In this document: piece by piece, positions 1 to 6,704 of the stretch
Numbering within the stretch: position 1 is the first letter of the stretch
Layout of the letters: each line of letters begins with the position of its first letter
Assembly (NCBI GenBank): GCA_024195265.1
Contig: JAJLRJ010000005.1
Span: 31,209,252 to 31,273,251, forward strand
Direction: 5' to 3'
DNA length: 64,000 nt
Source: Dendrophyllia cribrosa
Lineage: Eukaryota; Cnidaria; Anthozoa; Scleractinia; Dendrophylliidae
Translations under genes and position numbers: made by a program
Notes under the pieces: model-generated
What the model was told of the DNA's origin: nothing
Database searches by the model: none
What the model saw: the letters and a program-made list of their open reading frames with translations, nothing else

Positions 1-2
1 TA

Positions 3-308
3 GACAACGCAAGAGTTACTTTAAATGAATACATAAAACATTATAATACTAAATTGGAAACAATGAAAGGTTCTGGAATCAAAGGCCGAGGAAGAAAACA
101 GAGAGGTGGAAATATTATGTTTTTTAATGATGTAAAGCAGCTTTTGAAAAAATTGGAATTGATTATTGGTGAAAGATTGGCAGGGAATACGAGCATTGAG
201 ATGAGGAATATGGGAGTAACTATACTAGATAAATTAATGAAAATGTCGAAAATCAATAGGTCACAATATAGTAAATTGTATAGTCAATATTTTAAAAATA
301 TAATGTAA
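3..308 (+). CDS. C-terminal part of unknown basic protein of the Polinton/adintovirus-like element (5' truncated by window)
   Basis: The frame is open from the left edge to a TAA at 306-308, so the start lies outside the window. About 100 residues are visible. They include a short Lys/Arg/Gly-rich stretch ending in a Gly-Gly pair (around nt 63-110) and then a helical segment containing KKLELIIGE and ending in basic and aromatic residues. The penton-like gene starts only 13 bp downstream on the same strand, so it belongs to the same virus-like gene block. I do not recognise a catalytic domain. The Gly-Gly pair resembles the maturation sites in the other structural proteins here, which makes a virion protein plausible but unproven. 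Confidence 0.6.
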   Translation, partial: DNARVTLNEYIKHYNTKLETMKGSGIKGRGRKQRGGNIMFFNDVKQLLKKLELIIGERLAGNTSIEMRNMGVTILDKLMKMSKINRSQYSKLYSQYFKNIM

Positions 309-310
309 CT

Positions 311-321
311 TTATTATATAA
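311..321 (+). promoter_or_regulatory. AT-rich TATATAA motif directly upstream of the penton-like gene
   Basis: TTATTATATAA abuts the ATG at 322. Similar TATA-like motifs lie immediately before most structural genes of this element, suggesting very short leaders. This is inferred from position and recurrence only. Confidence 0.45.
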
Positions 322-1068
322 ATGGAACGAGAGATAGTTTTATCATCTTATAGTGTAAAAAATCAAGGGAATAATAAACCTGAAGATTTCACAACAAAAT
401 TTACTAGACCAATGATATTGGATAGTAATTCTCAATATGTGATCGGCCTTAACCGAATTATCAATATGAGTTTTACATGGTTTAATGTTAATGCTGGATA
501 CAATAATCAATTAATTAAATTTAGCTCTGATAGTGGTTCAACATTTAACAACATCACCTTTCCAGCCGGAGTATGGAATTATACAGACTTCAATACATAT
601 ATCAAGGATATAACGAAGACTGGTGATACGTATCCTATCACTTTTGAATTCGATAATACAACATTTAGGGTTACGATTACATTGACTCAGAATTATCAGC
701 TTGATTTGACGCATTCCAATTTTAATGATCTAATCGGGTTTGATAAGACAGTATTATCTAATGAAACAAATATAGGGCCGAAAGTGCCCAATCTCAGTCA
801 AGACACAGATATCCTGAATATCCATTGTAACCTAATAAACGACAGTCTTGTCGACGGTCAAGATACAGACATCATTTATTCCTTCTCGACCAGTGTACTC
901 CAACCTAGTTACTCCTTTACCCTCGAACCACGAAGAGTCACATTCAATCCAGTCAATAAGAATAATATTAGTAGTATCAGGGTATACATTACTGATGGAA
1001 AAAGAAGATTAGTTGACCTGAATGGAGCAGATACATCTTTCTCACTAATTCTGAAAAGTATAGAATAA
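322..1068 (+). CDS. Penton-like minor capsid protein (single jelly roll), Polinton/adintovirus type
   Basis: This 248-residue protein is rich in beta-forming, Asn/Thr/Ser-containing segments and has no signal peptide or membrane segment. Its C-terminus (TDGKRRLVDLNGADTSFSLILK, about residues 224-245) resembles the conserved end of Polinton/adintovirus penton proteins, in which a DLNG-type motif precedes a hydrophobic strand. In that family it forms the pentameric vertex of an icosahedral capsid. The ATG at 322 is preceded by a TATATAA motif. The neighbours are the basic pVI-like protein and the major capsid protein, which fits a morphogenesis block. The ORF is intact. Family assignment is by recognition of sequence style, not by a search. 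Confidence 0.75.
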   Translation: MEREIVLSSYSVKNQGNNKPEDFTTKFTRPMILDSNSQYVIGLNRIINMSFTWFNVNAGYNNQLIKFSSDSGSTFNNITFPAGVWNYTDFNTYIKDITKTGDTYPITFEFDNTTFRVTITLTQNYQLDLTHSNFNDLIGFDKTVLSNETNIGPKVPNLSQDTDILNIHCNLINDSLVDGQDTDIIYSFSTSVLQPSYSFTLEPRRVTFNPVNKNNISSIRVYITDGKRRLVDLNGADTSFSLILKSIE

Positions 1069-1080
1069 TATAACATAATA
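1068..1080 (+). promoter_or_regulatory. 13-bp element ATATAACATAATA before the pVI-like gene
   Basis: ATATAACATAATA ends 5 bp before the ATG at 1086. The identical 13-mer recurs at 1539-1551, 4 bp before the capsid ATG, so it is probably a shared late-type promoter or leader element. Confidence 0.55.
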
Positions 1081-1085
1081 GTATA

Positions 1086-1505
1086 ATGAAACCGTATGAA
1101 TTCAAAAGATTTTACCATCCAAAACTTGGTAAATTTGTATACAGACACAAAGGATCGGGAATTATCGTTGATAATATTTTCACACCGTTGAAGAGTGTTG
1201 CATCATCTGTTTTCAAGAAATTTGCTAAGCCAATAGCAAAGAAGGCGTTAGAATCGGGGATATCCCATGCAGGTGAGCGACTGGGTAAGGCGGTATCTCA
1301 AAAATCTGGTGATTTGATAATGAAAAGATTGACAAATTTGAGAAAAGGAGCTACAAGACAAACAGCAATTGTTCCATCCTCACCCATTAAACAGCTGCAG
1401 CAACATTATCAGCCAAAACTAGATCAAGAAAGTACTGATATGATACTGAATAGACTCATTTCTGGAGATGGTTTGAGGAGAAGACGTAGAGTTAGATTTG
1501 TATAG
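1086..1505 (+). CDS. Small basic virion protein, possibly pVI/pX-like
   Basis: This 139-residue, strongly basic protein starts with an aromatic/basic segment (residues 1-22). An Ala/Lys-rich amphipathic stretch follows (about residues 33-80), and the tail is a run of five arginines ending in VRFV. There is a GSG tripeptide near residue 24 that could be a processing site for an adenain-type protease. Amphipathic, basic proteins of this size accompany the capsid genes in adenoviruses and adintoviruses, where they bind membranes or DNA. It lies between the penton-like and major capsid genes, 17 bp after the former, and is preceded by the shared 13-bp AT element. The exact role is inferred from composition and position. 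Confidence 0.6.
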   Translation: MKPYEFKRFYHPKLGKFVYRHKGSGIIVDNIFTPLKSVASSVFKKFAKPIAKKALESGISHAGERLGKAVSQKSGDLIMKRLTNLRKGATRQTAIVPSSPIKQLQQHYQPKLDQESTDMILNRLISGDGLRRRRRVRFV

Positions 1506-1538
1506 AATCAATGAATATATTTTTTAATTGTTAAAATT

Positions 1539-1551
1539 ATATAACATAATA
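1539..1551 (+). promoter_or_regulatory. 13-bp element ATATAACATAATA before the major capsid gene
   Basis: An identical copy of the 13-mer at 1068-1080 ends 4 bp upstream of the ATG at 1556. Confidence 0.55.
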
Positions 1552-1555
1552 ATAT

Positions 1556-2842
1556 ATGTCTTTTAGAACAGATAATTTTCTACAAAGAAATGAGTTGGTG
1601 CGATTCCAACTCGATGATGTAATCAGGTCTCCAGCTAACGGTCAACACCAAACGAAAAATGGTTATAAATTTACAATTAATGATCGATCGAGTTTCTACG
1701 ATTGGTACAATGCCTATATTGAAGTCCAATTCCAACTACAGAAATTAGCAGACGGAGCAGGATATGCTGCTGCTGATCGAATAACGGTAATTAATGGAGG
1801 GCATTCCTTAATTGACCACATAATGATTAAATCTGCAGGAAAAATAGTTTATGACACTGACAATCTCCATAAAGTCACTTTTGTTAAAAACCTGCTAGAG
1901 TATTCTGATGATTATAGCAGATCAGTCGCTAAAAACAGTTTCTGGTATTTGGACACGAATGCTACAACAGCCAACACGAATACAGGATTTGAAGCTCGCA
2001 GGTTGCAAACTCAAGCACTTCGAGACAATGGGGCTGGTGGTGCTAAAAACATTAATGTGATTATACCATTGAACAGGTTCTCATTTTTTGAAGAACTTGA
2101 AGATAAGATGCTTGTACCAATGCAAATACAATTTAACATTGAGCTACAAAACGATGGTGAACTCATTCACATGGCTAATGGAACTGATGCTGGAAGAATT
2201 GTTGTTAATAGGTTTTTGCTATGGGTGCCAAAACTAACCCCAAAGGATTCATTGTATGACAATTTCGTTAGTTCATTTCTTAAAGAAACTCAGTGGAAAT
2301 ATTTAAGGGAAATGTACGAAGCATCAGCTCCTACACAATCATCAGGATTTTTCCAGATTTCAAGCAGTATTGACAATGTCAAACACATTTTTGTTTACTT
2401 GAAAAGAACAAACCCGCCTAATGATGCAGTTGAAGAAGACAGTCCTTATCTAATGAACACTTTTAAACTTAATGCTGCTGATAATAACTCTTCCCTTTTA
2501 AACTGTAGACTAGAATATGGAAATGGAGTCTTTTATCCAGAAACAGAGTATGATACAGAATCAAAAGTGAGAATCTTTAACGATTTGATGTCATATACTA
2601 TGCGGAAAAATGACTATAACAGCGGAACTCAGCTGAACTTAGCAAACTATAGTTCTCTGTATGGGTTGATTTACTTTAATCTTACGTATCAAACTGAAAA
2701 AATAACAAGAGATCCGAAACAGCTAATCTTTAGGTATAGACTAAGCCAGAATGCAGTTGCAAACTTCAATGTTCATGCTGTAGTCCTATATGAAGAATCT
2801 GTTGTCATTGACAAGGTGGGTAATGAATTGGTTATAGTGTAA
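1556..2842 (+). CDS. Major capsid protein (double jelly roll, hexon-like), Polinton/adintovirus type
   Basis: The ORF encodes 428 residues and is intact. The N-terminal quarter carries a segment with DRSSFYDWYNAYIEVQF (about residues 42-58). This resembles the opening strands of the first jelly roll in Polinton capsid proteins. The C-terminus (LIYFNLTYQ, then DPKQLIFRYRLS, then a hydrophobic strand and VGNELVIV) resembles the conserved end of the second jelly roll. In this family trimers of the protein build the icosahedral shell. An intact capsid gene beside a broken polymerase suggests recent inactivation or relaxed decay. The gene follows the pVI-like gene by 50 bp and has the shared 13-bp AT element before its start. 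Confidence 0.8.
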   Translation: MSFRTDNFLQRNELVRFQLDDVIRSPANGQHQTKNGYKFTINDRSSFYDWYNAYIEVQFQLQKLADGAGYAAADRITVINGGHSLIDHIMIKSAGKIVYDTDNLHKVTFVKNLLEYSDDYSRSVAKNSFWYLDTNATTANTNTGFEARRLQTQALRDNGAGGAKNINVIIPLNRFSFFEELEDKMLVPMQIQFNIELQNDGELIHMANGTDAGRIVVNRFLLWVPKLTPKDSLYDNFVSSFLKETQWKYLREMYEASAPTQSSGFFQISSSIDNVKHIFVYLKRTNPPNDAVEEDSPYLMNTFKLNAADNNSSLLNCRLEYGNGVFYPETEYDTESKVRIFNDLMSYTMRKNDYNSGTQLNLANYSSLYGLIYFNLTYQTEKITRDPKQLIFRYRLSQNAVANFNVHAVVLYEESVVIDKVGNELVIV

Positions 2843-2881
2843 AATAAATATCCTTATTTCATATATATTATGTGAAATTTT

Positions 2882-2905
2882 ATATAATATATATTATATA
2901 TAAGA
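2882..2905 (+). promoter_or_regulatory. TATA-rich tract before the core-protein gene
   Basis: An alternating TA tract with TATATAA ends directly before the ATG at 2907. It fits the pattern of AT elements hugging the structural-gene starts. Confidence 0.4.
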
Positions 2906-2906
2906 A

Positions 2907-3671
2907 ATGACTCAGCTTTTTGAAATCAAAGTAAATTTGTCTGACAATCAAAAGAAGAATCTTAGCAATGCTTTCAAAAAAAGGGAAACTATTGTTCTCA
3001 GACTATCAAATAAATCTCTTCATGGCAATGACGTTTTATATGTATCATCGATGGTGAAGAAGAGATTGGAGAAGAATCGTATGATGAATAAGGGTATGGA
3101 TATCAAACTTGTTAAAAGTAATATCAGAAAACAGGTTGGAGGTAGTCTACTAACTTCTATCTTAAGTATTGGAAAGACACTAGCACCAACTATAGGCAAA
3201 ACCCTTGGGCTATCAGCTCTTGCTGGATTGGCTTCAGAAGGTGCTTCTCAGATTGTGAAATCAATATCTGGCAAAGGCGTACAGTCGGGTGGTTTTCTCG
3301 TACCACAAGACAAAATTAATAAGCTGATAGAATATAAGCATCTTTTATCTGCGAAACAAAAACAGGATATATTGAATGCCCTTCAATCAGGTTCAGGTGT
3401 TCATGTGAAACCAACAAAAACACAATCAGGTGGATTTTTAGGCACTCTGTTGGCAAGCATTGGTGTTCCACTCCTTCTAAATGCTTTGACTGGTAAAACT
3501 GGTAGTGGGGCTCCACGAATGGGAACTAGTAAGAAAAAAGGGGGTAAGGGAGCTCCGAGAATTGGAATTTATAGACCACCTCCATTTATAGGTTCATGGG
3601 ATAATCCAATTGGTATGGGTATTAAAAAAAAACTACCAAAAAAAACAAGTCGGGAGAAGGCATACTATTAG
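2907..3671 (+). CDS. pX-like virion core protein, C-terminus displaced by a frame change in an A-tract
   Basis: As read, this is 254 residues, basic, with three segments in which a Gly-Gly pair follows a short hydrophilic stretch (QVGGSLL, QSGGFLV, QSGGFLG). They are suitable sites for an adenain-type protease. Hydrophobic, Ala/Gly/Leu-rich helices lie at about residues 80-115 and 175-195. Such proteins condense DNA or line the inner capsid in adintoviruses. The annotated frame ends in KKTSREKAYY. A more family-like tail containing LLGKNSPFN lies in the -1 frame at about 3646-3721, after an 8-A run at 3638-3645. Either one base has been gained in that run or ribosomes slip there. The open frame of the protease overlaps this end. 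Confidence 0.65.
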   Translation: MTQLFEIKVNLSDNQKKNLSNAFKKRETIVLRLSNKSLHGNDVLYVSSMVKKRLEKNRMMNKGMDIKLVKSNIRKQVGGSLLTSILSIGKTLAPTIGKTLGLSALAGLASEGASQIVKSISGKGVQSGGFLVPQDKINKLIEYKHLLSAKQKQDILNALQSGSGVHVKPTKTQSGGFLGTLLASIGVPLLLNALTGKTGSGAPRMGTSKKKGGKGAPRIGIYRPPPFIGSWDNPIGMGIKKKLPKKTSREKAYY

Positions 3672-4179
3672 GGAAAAACAGCCCATTCAATGGCATCCCA
3701 CTACTAGGGGCAATACTGTAAAACCAAAATTCCATAAAGATATCCCGTTAAGTAATCATGATCTAATAAAATGGTGCAGATATTTAAACATCCCAATCAG
3801 TGATGTTCTGTCAAGGGATGAAAGAGTTCCACATAATCATAGCCAAGCGTTATTTATTTACAATCTAGAACCTAGTTATATGGCAGGATCTCATTGGGTT
3901 ACAACTTATGTAAAAGACAACGTGATAAATTATTTTGATAGTTTCGGTATGCCTCCATTTCAAGAGATCGTAAATCATGCGAAAAGAAGGAATATGACAC
4001 TGCTTCACCAAAACAACCAAATCCAAAACATAAAAACGTCTACATGTGGCTACTTCTGTTTATACTTTCTGAACGAAATGAATAAGGGGAATTCGTATTA
4101 TAATTTATTGCAAGTATTTGACATATATGACACAATGAAGAATGAGAGATTCCTCGAACATTATTTTAGAAATATCTAA
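3610..4179 (+). CDS. Adenain-like cysteine protease (capsid maturation protease)
   Basis: The frame is open from 3592 and encodes a C5/Ulp1-fold protease. From the TTG at 3610, the catalytic set is His95 (in GSHW), Asp110 (in YFDSFG), Gln139 and Cys146 (in TSTCGYFC). The Gln-to-Cys spacing of seven matches adenovirus protease. In that family it cleaves core and minor capsid proteins after Gly-Gly or Gly-X-Gly sites. The first in-frame ATG is at codon 91, beyond the N-terminal part of the fold. The gene therefore has no usable AUG and overlaps the core-protein gene. It may be expressed by frameshift, from a non-AUG start or by splicing, or this copy may be damaged. The domain call is firm and the start is not. 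Confidence 0.8.
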   Translation: MVWVLKKNYQKKQVGRRHTIREKQPIQWHPTTRGNTVKPKFHKDIPLSNHDLIKWCRYLNIPISDVLSRDERVPHNHSQALFIYNLEPSYMAGSHWVTTYVKDNVINYFDSFGMPPFQEIVNHAKRRNMTLLHQNNQIQNIKTSTCGYFCLYFLNEMNKGNSYYNLLQVFDIYDTMKNERFLEHYFRNI

Positions 4180-4192
4180 CTTATATATATAA
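4180..4192 (+). promoter_or_regulatory. TATATATATAA motif before the 54-residue ORF
   Basis: CTTATATATATAA sits directly before the ATG at 4193 and right after the protease stop codon. Confidence 0.4.
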
Positions 4193-4357
4193 ATGGTGAA
4201 AAGTTATTGTGTAAAACAGAAGAAGCAGACAGAATCTGTACCAGGCACTGAAAAATATGTTAAAACCAAAAATAATCGTCTTATGCTAAAATCTCAATGT
4301 AGCGAATGTGGGGCTACTAAGACACGTTTTGTATCCAATAAAAAAAATTTAAACTAA
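4193..4357 (+). CDS. 54-residue zinc-ribbon-like protein (DUF5679-like)
   Basis: This short ORF has an ATG at 4193 and a TAA at 4355-4357. The sequence opens with YCVKQKKQT and later has QCSECGATKTRF. Small proteins of the DUF5679 type, found in phages and large DNA viruses, have a YCVKCK start and a second CxxC pair, which together bind zinc. Here the second Cys of the first pair is Gln9, leaving Cys6, Cys36 and Cys39. That would weaken or alter metal binding. The ORF lies between the protease and PLA2 genes and has its own TATA-like motif. Function is unknown. The family link is from memory of the motif. Confidence 0.55.
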   Translation: MVKSYCVKQKKQTESVPGTEKYVKTKNNRLMLKSQCSECGATKTRFVSNKKNLN

Positions 4358-4371
4358 ATAGCCAGTCCGAG

Positions 4372-4992
4372 ATGGCTGGCGGTTTTTTAGATATAGAAGG
4401 TAGTCACAGTCTTGGTGAAATAGCAGCTAAAAGCGCTTTAAAAGGTGTTTATAATCTTGGTAGAATGGGTCTTTCAAAGGCTGTTAAATCTAATTTTGCT
4501 AAACAAAAGATCAAAGGTATGGCTAACAAATATCTGGATCAAGCTTTGGATAGTATTACATCAGATTTATCAAAGAAAATAGATCCTTTACACAAAGGCG
4601 GTGCTATTGATATACATAAGGCCATTTGGAAGCTTCCGAAACCAAAAGGAGGGTGGACATTACCCGGTCATAAATATACTGGGCCTTATAATGATTTAGA
4701 GAGTCAAGTGAAATATAACCCAACAACTGGCCAAATATTAGAAATATATGACCAACCTACAGGAAGAACGGATGCCATTGCCATGCAGCACGATGTTGAT
4801 TATAGTGTTTGTAAAGACGACAGAAAGTGCAAGAATAGAGCAGACAGAAAAATGGTCAAAGCTTTAGATGAAGTACCATATGATGAGAGACAATGGGGTC
4901 ATTGGTTGGCTAGAAACACGATTGATATAAAACAGAAATTAGGCCTTGGTGTTAAACAAAAAAGGAAGCCAAAAAACGGAAAGCGGCGTTGA
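4372..4992 (+). CDS. Parvovirus-VP1-type phospholipase A2 minor capsid protein
   Basis: The 206-residue product has a parvovirus-like secreted PLA2 domain. A calcium-loop-like YTGPYN lies at residues 102-107, and the catalytic signature D134-A-I-A-M-Q-H140-D141-V-D-Y144 follows. This domain hydrolyses membrane phospholipids and helps incoming parvovirus particles leave endosomes, and related proteins occur in adintovirus-like elements. The N-terminus has GG pairs (residues 3-4 and 76-77) that could be protease sites. The C-terminus is Lys/Arg-rich. Within its last codons the gene contains an in-frame A-AAA-AAC heptamer (4971-4977). The integrase frame overlaps in -1, so a fraction of product may continue into the integrase. 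Confidence 0.8.
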   Translation: MAGGFLDIEGSHSLGEIAAKSALKGVYNLGRMGLSKAVKSNFAKQKIKGMANKYLDQALDSITSDLSKKIDPLHKGGAIDIHKAIWKLPKPKGGWTLPGHKYTGPYNDLESQVKYNPTTGQILEIYDQPTGRTDAIAMQHDVDYSVCKDDRKCKNRADRKMVKALDEVPYDERQWGHWLARNTIDIKQKLGLGVKQKRKPKNGKRR

Positions 4993-5022
4993 GTAAAAAT
5001 GATTGGGCTCAACAATTAGCCG
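4971..5022 (+). promoter_or_regulatory. Candidate programmed -1 ribosomal frameshift signal (PLA2 to integrase)
   Basis: The heptamer A AAA AAC at 4971-4977 is in the phase used by -1 slippery sites relative to the PLA2 frame (codons AAA 4972-4974, AAC 4975-4977). A 6-nt spacer (4978-4983) follows. Then CGGC (4984-4987) can pair with GCCG (5019-5022), and GTTGAG (4988-4993) with CTCAAC (5008-5013), leaving a 5-nt bulge. The PLA2 stop TGA at 4990-4992 lies in the stem. A -1 slip enters the integrase frame exactly at 4977. Function is inferred. Confidence 0.6.
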
Positions 5023-5936
5023 ATGAATTACATAAGCCAATCAAACGAAAATTTAAAACAAGAAGAGTTATTGTTAATGGAATAGATGATATTTGGAGCG
5101 CTGACCTTGTAGAAATGCAGAAGTTTTCAAAATGGAATAAAGGATATAGATATTTGTTAAACATCATTGATGTGTTTTCAAAATTTGCTTGGAGCATTCC
5201 CATTAAAAATAAAACCGGTAATACAATTACTGAATCATTTGATGATGTTATTAAAAAGTATAAAAGAAAACCGAAATATTTATGGGTAGATCAAGGATCT
5301 GAATTCTATAATAAAACTTTCAAAGACTGGCTAAAGAAAAATAATATTGAGATGTATTCTACTTTCAATGAAGGTAAAGCTGTTGTTATTGAGAGATTTA
5401 ACAGAACATTAAAATCTAAAATGTGGAAACAATTTACAGCTCAAAATACAACACAATATTTAGACATGTTACCAAAACTATTAAATGAATACAACAGTAC
5501 AAAGCATTCAAGCATCAAAATGAAACCGGCAGAAGTAAATAAAAAGAACGAGGGAAGTGTATATCTCACTTTATATGGTGATATGGAACCATCATCATCA
5601 AAAGTAAAATTCAAAGTTGGTGATAAGGTTAGAATTTCAAAGTATAAAAGAAAGGTATTTGATAAAGGATATACAAGTAATTGGACTGAAGAGGTACTCA
5701 CAGTTGATAAAATCCAATACACAAACCCTATTACATATAAGTTAAAGGATCTTAATAATGAATCAATAGAAGGGTCATTTTATGAACCTGAATTACAATT
5801 AGCAAAACAGGATGTATTCAGAATTGGCAAAGTCATTAGGAGGGATTACAAGAAAAAACAAGCTTTGGTATCATGGTCTGGTTATCCAAAAGAATTTAAT
5901 TCATGGATACCGTTAAAAGATGTCAAAAATATCTAA
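4977..5936 (+). CDS. Retrovirus-like DDE integrase with C-terminal chromodomain
   Basis: The frame is open from 4956, but its first ATG lies after the first catalytic residue, so no normal start exists. Counting from the TTG at 4989, the catalytic triad is Asp39 (SADLVEM), Asp101 (VDQGSEF) and Glu135 (ERFNRTLK). The C-terminal 40 residues (GKVIRRDYKKKQALVSWSGYP...FNSWIP) form a chromodomain that could steer insertion to marked chromatin. Polinton integrases insert the linear genome with short target duplications. The reading frame is -1 relative to the upstream PLA2 gene and begins behind a slippery heptamer and stem-loop. Production as a PLA2-integrase frameshift protein is therefore the simplest explanation, unless splicing joins it elsewhere. 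The ORF itself is unbroken. Confidence 0.85.
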   Translation, partial: RKAALSKNDWAQQLADELHKPIKRKFKTRRVIVNGIDDIWSADLVEMQKFSKWNKGYRYLLNIIDVFSKFAWSIPIKNKTGNTITESFDDVIKKYKRKPKYLWVDQGSEFYNKTFKDWLKKNNIEMYSTFNEGKAVVIERFNRTLKSKMWKQFTAQNTTQYLDMLPKLLNEYNSTKHSSIKMKPAEVNKKNEGSVYLTLYGDMEPSSSKVKFKVGDKVRISKYKRKVFDKGYTSNWTEEVLTVDKIQYTNPITYKLKDLNNESIEGSFYEPELQLAKQDVFRIGKVIRRDYKKKQALVSWSGYPKEFNSWIPLKDVKNI

Positions 5937-5948
5937 CATATATGTATC

Positions 5949-6257
5949 ATGAGTGGCATTGAGAAATATATCAAAAAAATAAATTTTCAAATTCAGGAAT
6001 GTGAAGATGAAATAGACAATCTTCATGATAAAATATATGATAATGAGCGTAGATTGGATCTGTTACAATATAAAAAGAAATTATGGAAACTTTATCATAA
6101 AAAAATACATGAAATGGATGAAGATATAACATTGAAACAGTTATTGAATATTATCTGCAATGAGATAGAAAACAATAAATACGATGAGGAATGTAATGTG
6201 TTGAAACAAACAAAAGTTGATAATATAGCTGAATTGAAAACTGAAATGAATATCTGA
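5949..6257 (+). CDS. Small coiled-coil protein of the virus-like element
   Basis: The 102-residue product is highly charged with heptad-like spacing through about residues 10-50 (ECEDEIDNLHDKIYDNERRL), indicating a coiled coil, and a second helical region follows. It starts 12 bp after the integrase stop on the same strand, with ATATATG-like sequence before the ATG. There is no signal peptide, membrane segment or metal motif. I do not recognise the family, and its position gives no clear role. Confidence 0.55.
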   Translation: MSGIEKYIKKINFQIQECEDEIDNLHDKIYDNERRLDLLQYKKKLWKLYHKKIHEMDEDITLKQLLNIICNEIENNKYDEECNVLKQTKVDNIAELKTEMNI

Positions 6258-6258
6258 A

Positions 6259-6297
6259 TATAGTTTAAAAGATTCATAACTGGATCATTTGAATTCT
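6259..6297 (+). repeat. First copy of a ~40-bp upstream repeat shared by the two zinc-finger genes
   Basis: TAGTTTAAAAGATTCATAAC... resembles the stretch at 6612-6652 (TAGTTTAATGGATCCATTAT...). Both precede an AAACGCA box and an AT-hook/zinc-finger gene, so the whole unit appears to have duplicated. Confidence 0.5.
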
Positions 6298-6305
6298 CAA
6301 CCATA

Positions 6306-6330
6306 TTTAAACGCATATAAAGATCAAATA
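6306..6330 (+). promoter_or_regulatory. AAACGCA box, copy 1 (before zinc-finger gene 1)
   Basis: TTTAAACGCATATAAAG lies about 40 bp before the ATG at 6349. Related boxes lie before the second zinc-finger gene and the polymerase. This copy is the most diverged of the three. Confidence 0.45.
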
Positions 6331-6348
6331 ATATATAGTAATAATATA

Positions 6349-6597
6349 ATGGAAAAAGAAGTAATAATAAAAAGAGGTAGGGGGCGACCGCCTATATACC
6401 AAACCCAAGAAGCCAAAAAAGAAGCTATTAAAAGATCCAAAACTCGTTATATGTTAAATAAAGAGTGGTATTGCCGTGCATGTAATAACAATATCAACTA
6501 CTCACTTGCTGGAAAATTCTGTCATTTGAAAACTAATAAACATATGGATAATATTAATAGGCAGATCCGTGAATTCGTTCATTTAAACACACAATAA
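6349..6597 (+). CDS. AT-hook / C2H2-like zinc-finger protein 1
   Basis: The 82-residue product starts at the ATG at 6349, which follows an ATATATAGTAATAATATA leader. In-frame codons upstream have no ATG. Residues 8-15 contain RGRGRPP, an AT-hook that binds the minor groove of AT-rich DNA. A single finger follows: WYCRACNNN...FCHLKTNKHMDN, with a Cys-x2-Cys pair and two histidines. This combination suggests a DNA-binding regulator or genome-binding protein. The next gene is a diverged duplicate. Both lie between the integrase block and the polymerase and share an upstream AAACGCA box with it, so they may be expressed with the replication gene. Confidence 0.6.
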   Translation: MEKEVIIKRGRGRPPIYQTQEAKKEAIKRSKTRYMLNKEWYCRACNNNINYSLAGKFCHLKTNKHMDNINRQIREFVHLNTQ

Positions 6598-6660
6598 AAA
6601 CTAAGAAATATATAGTTTAATGGATCCATTATTGGATCACTTAAATTCTTGATAAAGGTT

Positions 6661-6682
6661 AAACGCACTAAAAGGACTTAAA
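6661..6682 (+). promoter_or_regulatory. AAACGCACT...TTAAA box, copy 2 (before zinc-finger gene 2)
   Basis: AAACGCACTAAAAGGACTTAAA lies 44 bp before the ATG at 6705. It nearly matches the copy at 7001-7025 before the polymerase, which has a few extra bases. Confidence 0.6.
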
Positions 6683-6704
6683 AAAATAATCATAATATAT
6701 AGTA

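Noticed and set aside
4989..4991. TTG as a true start codon for the integrase
   Set aside because: The codon merely falls in the open frame. The -1 signal with correct phase explains expression better, and no leader or promoter motif precedes it.
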